A DNA stretch of 9,296 bases from Bacteroidales bacterium (GTDB taxonomy: Bacteria; Bacteroidota; Bacteroidia; Bacteroidales; VadinHA17): positions 1 to 9,296 of the forward strand of contig JAFGXK010000066.1 of NCBI GenBank assembly GCA_016936695.1, given 5' to 3'. A program made the position numbers and the translations under genes. Under the pieces are notes generated by a model. That model searched no databases. It saw nothing but the letters and a program-made list of their open reading frames with translations, and was not told the DNA's origin. Positions 7,421-9,296 of the stretch are shown piece after piece; the stretch's first letter is position 1, and every line of letters begins with the position of its first letter.

Positions 7421-9296
7421 TTAGTCTTCATGCTCATCATCAGGTTCGCTTTCAGCCCTAAGGGCACCTGCATATTTTGAGGGATATGGCAGGTTCCCTT
7501 TTTCCGCGAACCATAGGATCCTGTTCAGCAGGTCGTCATTTCCAGAGTCGACTTTACCGAATTCAGGCAGCATGCTCTTTTTTGCATAGTGGAGAGCCTT
7601 ACCCTTCAGGGAAGAAAGCGGCGGATTCATCTCGTCGATTGGAATATTAGAAGGAAGAGCTGTGTAAGGAGTCAGATCGGGGGTGTTTCCGAAACAATCA
7701 GCCATGGGATTTGCAATGGCATCCTGAATGTTCATGGGAGGCATTCCCAGAATCTGTTCTATCGTCCTTATCATTGAAGGCTGGGTGTAGTGGGTGCTGA
7801 TTGTCTTCGTGAGCCTTGAGTAAGGACTTATCACCAGTGCCACTGTACGGTAGGAAGAGACATGATCCCAGCCTCCCTGAGAATCGTCTTCAACAACAAA
7901 AATTACAGTGTTTTCCCAGAAACGACTCTTGCTGAAAGCTTCTACTATCTTTCCGAGGGCGGCGTCGTTGTCGGCCACCATGGCCCTGGGGGTTGGAAAT
8001 CCTGGCCTGACCCCTGCTGTATGATCGTTTGGCAGGGCAATAATCATAAGTTCGGGCATCGAGTCACCGGGCATTGCCTCGTACTCTTGAAGTTCCTTTA
8101 TAAGAGCATCGGCTCTCATCTGGTCGGTAAAGACATGAGGACCATACGAGGGATAGGTAGGAGAGAGGATATGCCTTACTGGCTCAATTGTTGTTATGTT
8201 TCTGAACGGAACCTTTTCTCCGTTCCTGTATTTATTGTACACATCAGTCCATGTCACGTTGTAATCAAAGACAGGATAGGAAGCTTCACCGTAGATCCTG
8301 ACAGTCCTTCCGTGCTTCAGTGCATTGTCCCAGATAAATCCTGTCGGGGCGTAGACAAGGGCATCTTCCTGAACATGTGGATAGCTTCTGAACCAGGCTC
8401 TCATATTTTTTTCAATATAGTCGGTCACTATCGATGCATCTGTCCACTGGTGTCCTTCGGCAGAACATTTTCCTGAAACGTGGAAATTATCCAGAAGCAG
8501 GAATTCCTCGCACAGGCGGTGCGTGTTAGGGGTTACGTTGGCTCCGTAGGTGCATAAGCCAGGATCTCCTTTTCCCTGGGGCATGTCGCCAAGAAGCTGG
8601 TCGTAAGTCCTGTTTTCCTTAATTATATACAAAACATGCCTGAAAACGGATGGCTCTCCAATCCTGTCGGGCACTGTTTTTTGGCTTATTTCGTTTCTCG
8701 GGGCTTCTCTTGCCAGCAAGGCCCGCGACAGGTCGTTAAGGGCGATAACTGTATCAGTGTATGACCTTAATGTTCGTTTGTCAGGAAATGGAATTGCTGA
8801 AACAGATGCCATCATGTTATGTGAATTGTAAATAGGATTGCTCGTGGCGGTGGTGCTTGATGGCTGTCTGGCTCCCGCTGCTTCGAGGTTTGCAACATAG
8901 ATTTTGTCGTTGCCGGGCATGGTGGCAACTCCCGAGGGGTAAGCTCCAGTTGGTATGAAACCGGAAATTGTACTGGTTTTTCCGCGGCCTTTTCTCGCAG
9001 ATTTTTTGGCAAGCCTTATCACTGCCAGGGCGTTGTCCATACCGTTTGCAACAAACAGGTATTTTTCATCATCCGACAGGCACAGGCCATTGGGAGAGTC
9101 TCCGAAAAACGGATTTATTTCGGGCTGCAGCCTGACGCTGATGGTCTCCATTATTTCATCAATCAGAGTGTTTATTACCATTACGTTGTCGCTGTTGGAG
9201 TTGGTCAGGTAGACAAATCTGCCATGGCTGTCGGATATTATCTCATTAGGATGCAGTCCGACAATGAGTTCTTTCAGCTTTACACCGGTCTTCGAA
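7421..9296 (-). CDS. YncE-type beta-propeller / alkaline-phosphatase-superfamily phosphoesterase fusion, 5' partial
   Basis: The visible 624 residues comprise two domains. The N-terminal part is a YncE/lactonase-like seven-bladed propeller, seen as repeated blades of the form G-x-x-P-N-x-x-x-x-S-D-x-x-x-x-x-x-V-x-N. The C-terminal part is a PF04185-like phosphoesterase. Its hallmark E-N-R-T-Y-D (E227 of the visible fragment, bases 8600-8617) and the distal E-D-D-S-Q-G-G-W-D-H (bases 7862-7891) supply likely metal ligands. Between them lies a candidate nucleophile region, H-V-S-G-K-C-S-A-E-G-H-Q. An ATG at 9181 is not the real start: the frame stays open for 38 more codons to the window edge, and those codons (V-G-L-H-P-N-E-I-I ... 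F-V-Y-L-T-N) continue the propeller. Any signal peptide is therefore unseen, though the family is usually exported. The C-terminus is strongly acidic. The substrate is unknown; a phosphate monoester or phospholipid is plausible. The stop codon lies 25 bases before the peptidase start. Confidence 0.85.
   Translation of the reverse strand, partial: SKTGVKLKELIVGLHPNEIISDSHGRFVYLTNSNSDNVMVINTLIDEIMETISVRLQPEINPFFGDSPNGLCLSDDEKYLFVANGMDNALAVIRLAKKSARKGRGKTSTISGFIPTGAYPSGVATMPGNDKIYVANLEAAGARQPSSTTATSNPIYNSHNMMASVSAIPFPDKRTLRSYTDTVIALNDLSRALLAREAPRNEISQKTVPDRIGEPSVFRHVLYIIKENRTYDQLLGDMPQGKGDPGLCTYGANVTPNTHRLCEEFLLLDNFHVSGKCSAEGHQWTDASIVTDYIEKNMRAWFRSYPHVQEDALVYAPTGFIWDNALKHGRTVRIYGEASYPVFDYNVTWTDVYNKYRNGEKVPFRNITTIEPVRHILSPTYPSYGPHVFTDQMRADALIKELQEYEAMPGDSMPELMIIALPNDHTAGVRPGFPTPRAMVADNDAALGKIVEAFSKSRFWENTVIFVVEDDSQGGWDHVSSYRTVALVISPYSRLTKTISTHYTQPSMIRTIEQILGMPPMNIQDAIANPMADCFGNTPDLTPYTALPSNIPIDEMNPPLSSLKGKALHYAKKSMLPEFGKVDSGNDDLLNRILWFAEKGNLPYPSKYAGALRAESEPDDEHED

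Noticed and set aside
7862..8476. Plus-strand open frame of 204 codons opposite the phosphoesterase gene
   Set aside because: It is antisense to the conserved E-D-D and phosphoesterase core region, with no independent start signal or recognisable motif.
9179..9181. ATG at 9181 as start of the phosphoesterase gene
   Set aside because: The 38 upstream in-frame codons to the window edge encode continuing beta-propeller sequence, so this methionine is internal.

Overview
The window holds five protein-coding genes and very little else. It looks like an ordinary chromosomal segment from a member of the Bacteroidota, probably an uncultured or environmental lineage related to Bacteroidales/Marinilabiliales. 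That placement rests on several things: a full-length single-chain PurL of the type common in this phylum, a Dcp-type M3 peptidase, a lipoprotein with a signal peptide ending in a W-S-C lipobox, no clear Shine-Dalgarno sequences before the starts, A/T-rich leaders, and two intergenic sequences matching the Bacteroidota -7 promoter element TAnnTTTG. It is inferred from sequence reading only; no database search was done.

Layout, left to right. Positions 1-834 (+) are the 3' part of an iron-sulfur (CCG-domain) oxidoreductase whose reading frame is open to the window edge. A 144-base gap (835-978) carries a good promoter candidate. Positions 979-1515 (+) encode a small lipoprotein with a beta-sandwich-like pattern and unknown function. 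It converges on, and overlaps by 20 bases at the 3' end, the minus-strand purL gene (1496-5197). purL encodes phosphoribosylformylglycinamidine synthase with all domains and its glutamine-amidotransferase triad intact. A 152-base gap (5198-5349) carries a -7 promoter element overlapped by a short palindrome. Beyond it, also on the minus strand, are a Dcp-like zinc oligopeptidase (5350-7395) and, immediately upstream in transcription order, a two-domain YncE beta-propeller/alkaline-phosphatase-superfamily protein (7421-9296). The N-terminus of that last protein lies outside the window.

How the genes relate. The propeller-phosphoesterase and the peptidase are about 25 bases apart on one strand and are probably co-transcribed, but no shared pathway is evident. 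purL appears to have its own promoter and stands apart from other purine genes. The iron-sulfur protein and the lipoprotein are co-oriented, but a promoter-like sequence separates them, so they are probably separate units. I see no RNA genes, mobile elements, CRISPR arrays or attachment sites.

Nothing here amounts to a convincing new biological system. The points most worth a second look are the palindrome on the purL promoter, the orphan lipoprotein, the propeller-phosphoesterase with its unseen N-terminus, and the convergent overlap.
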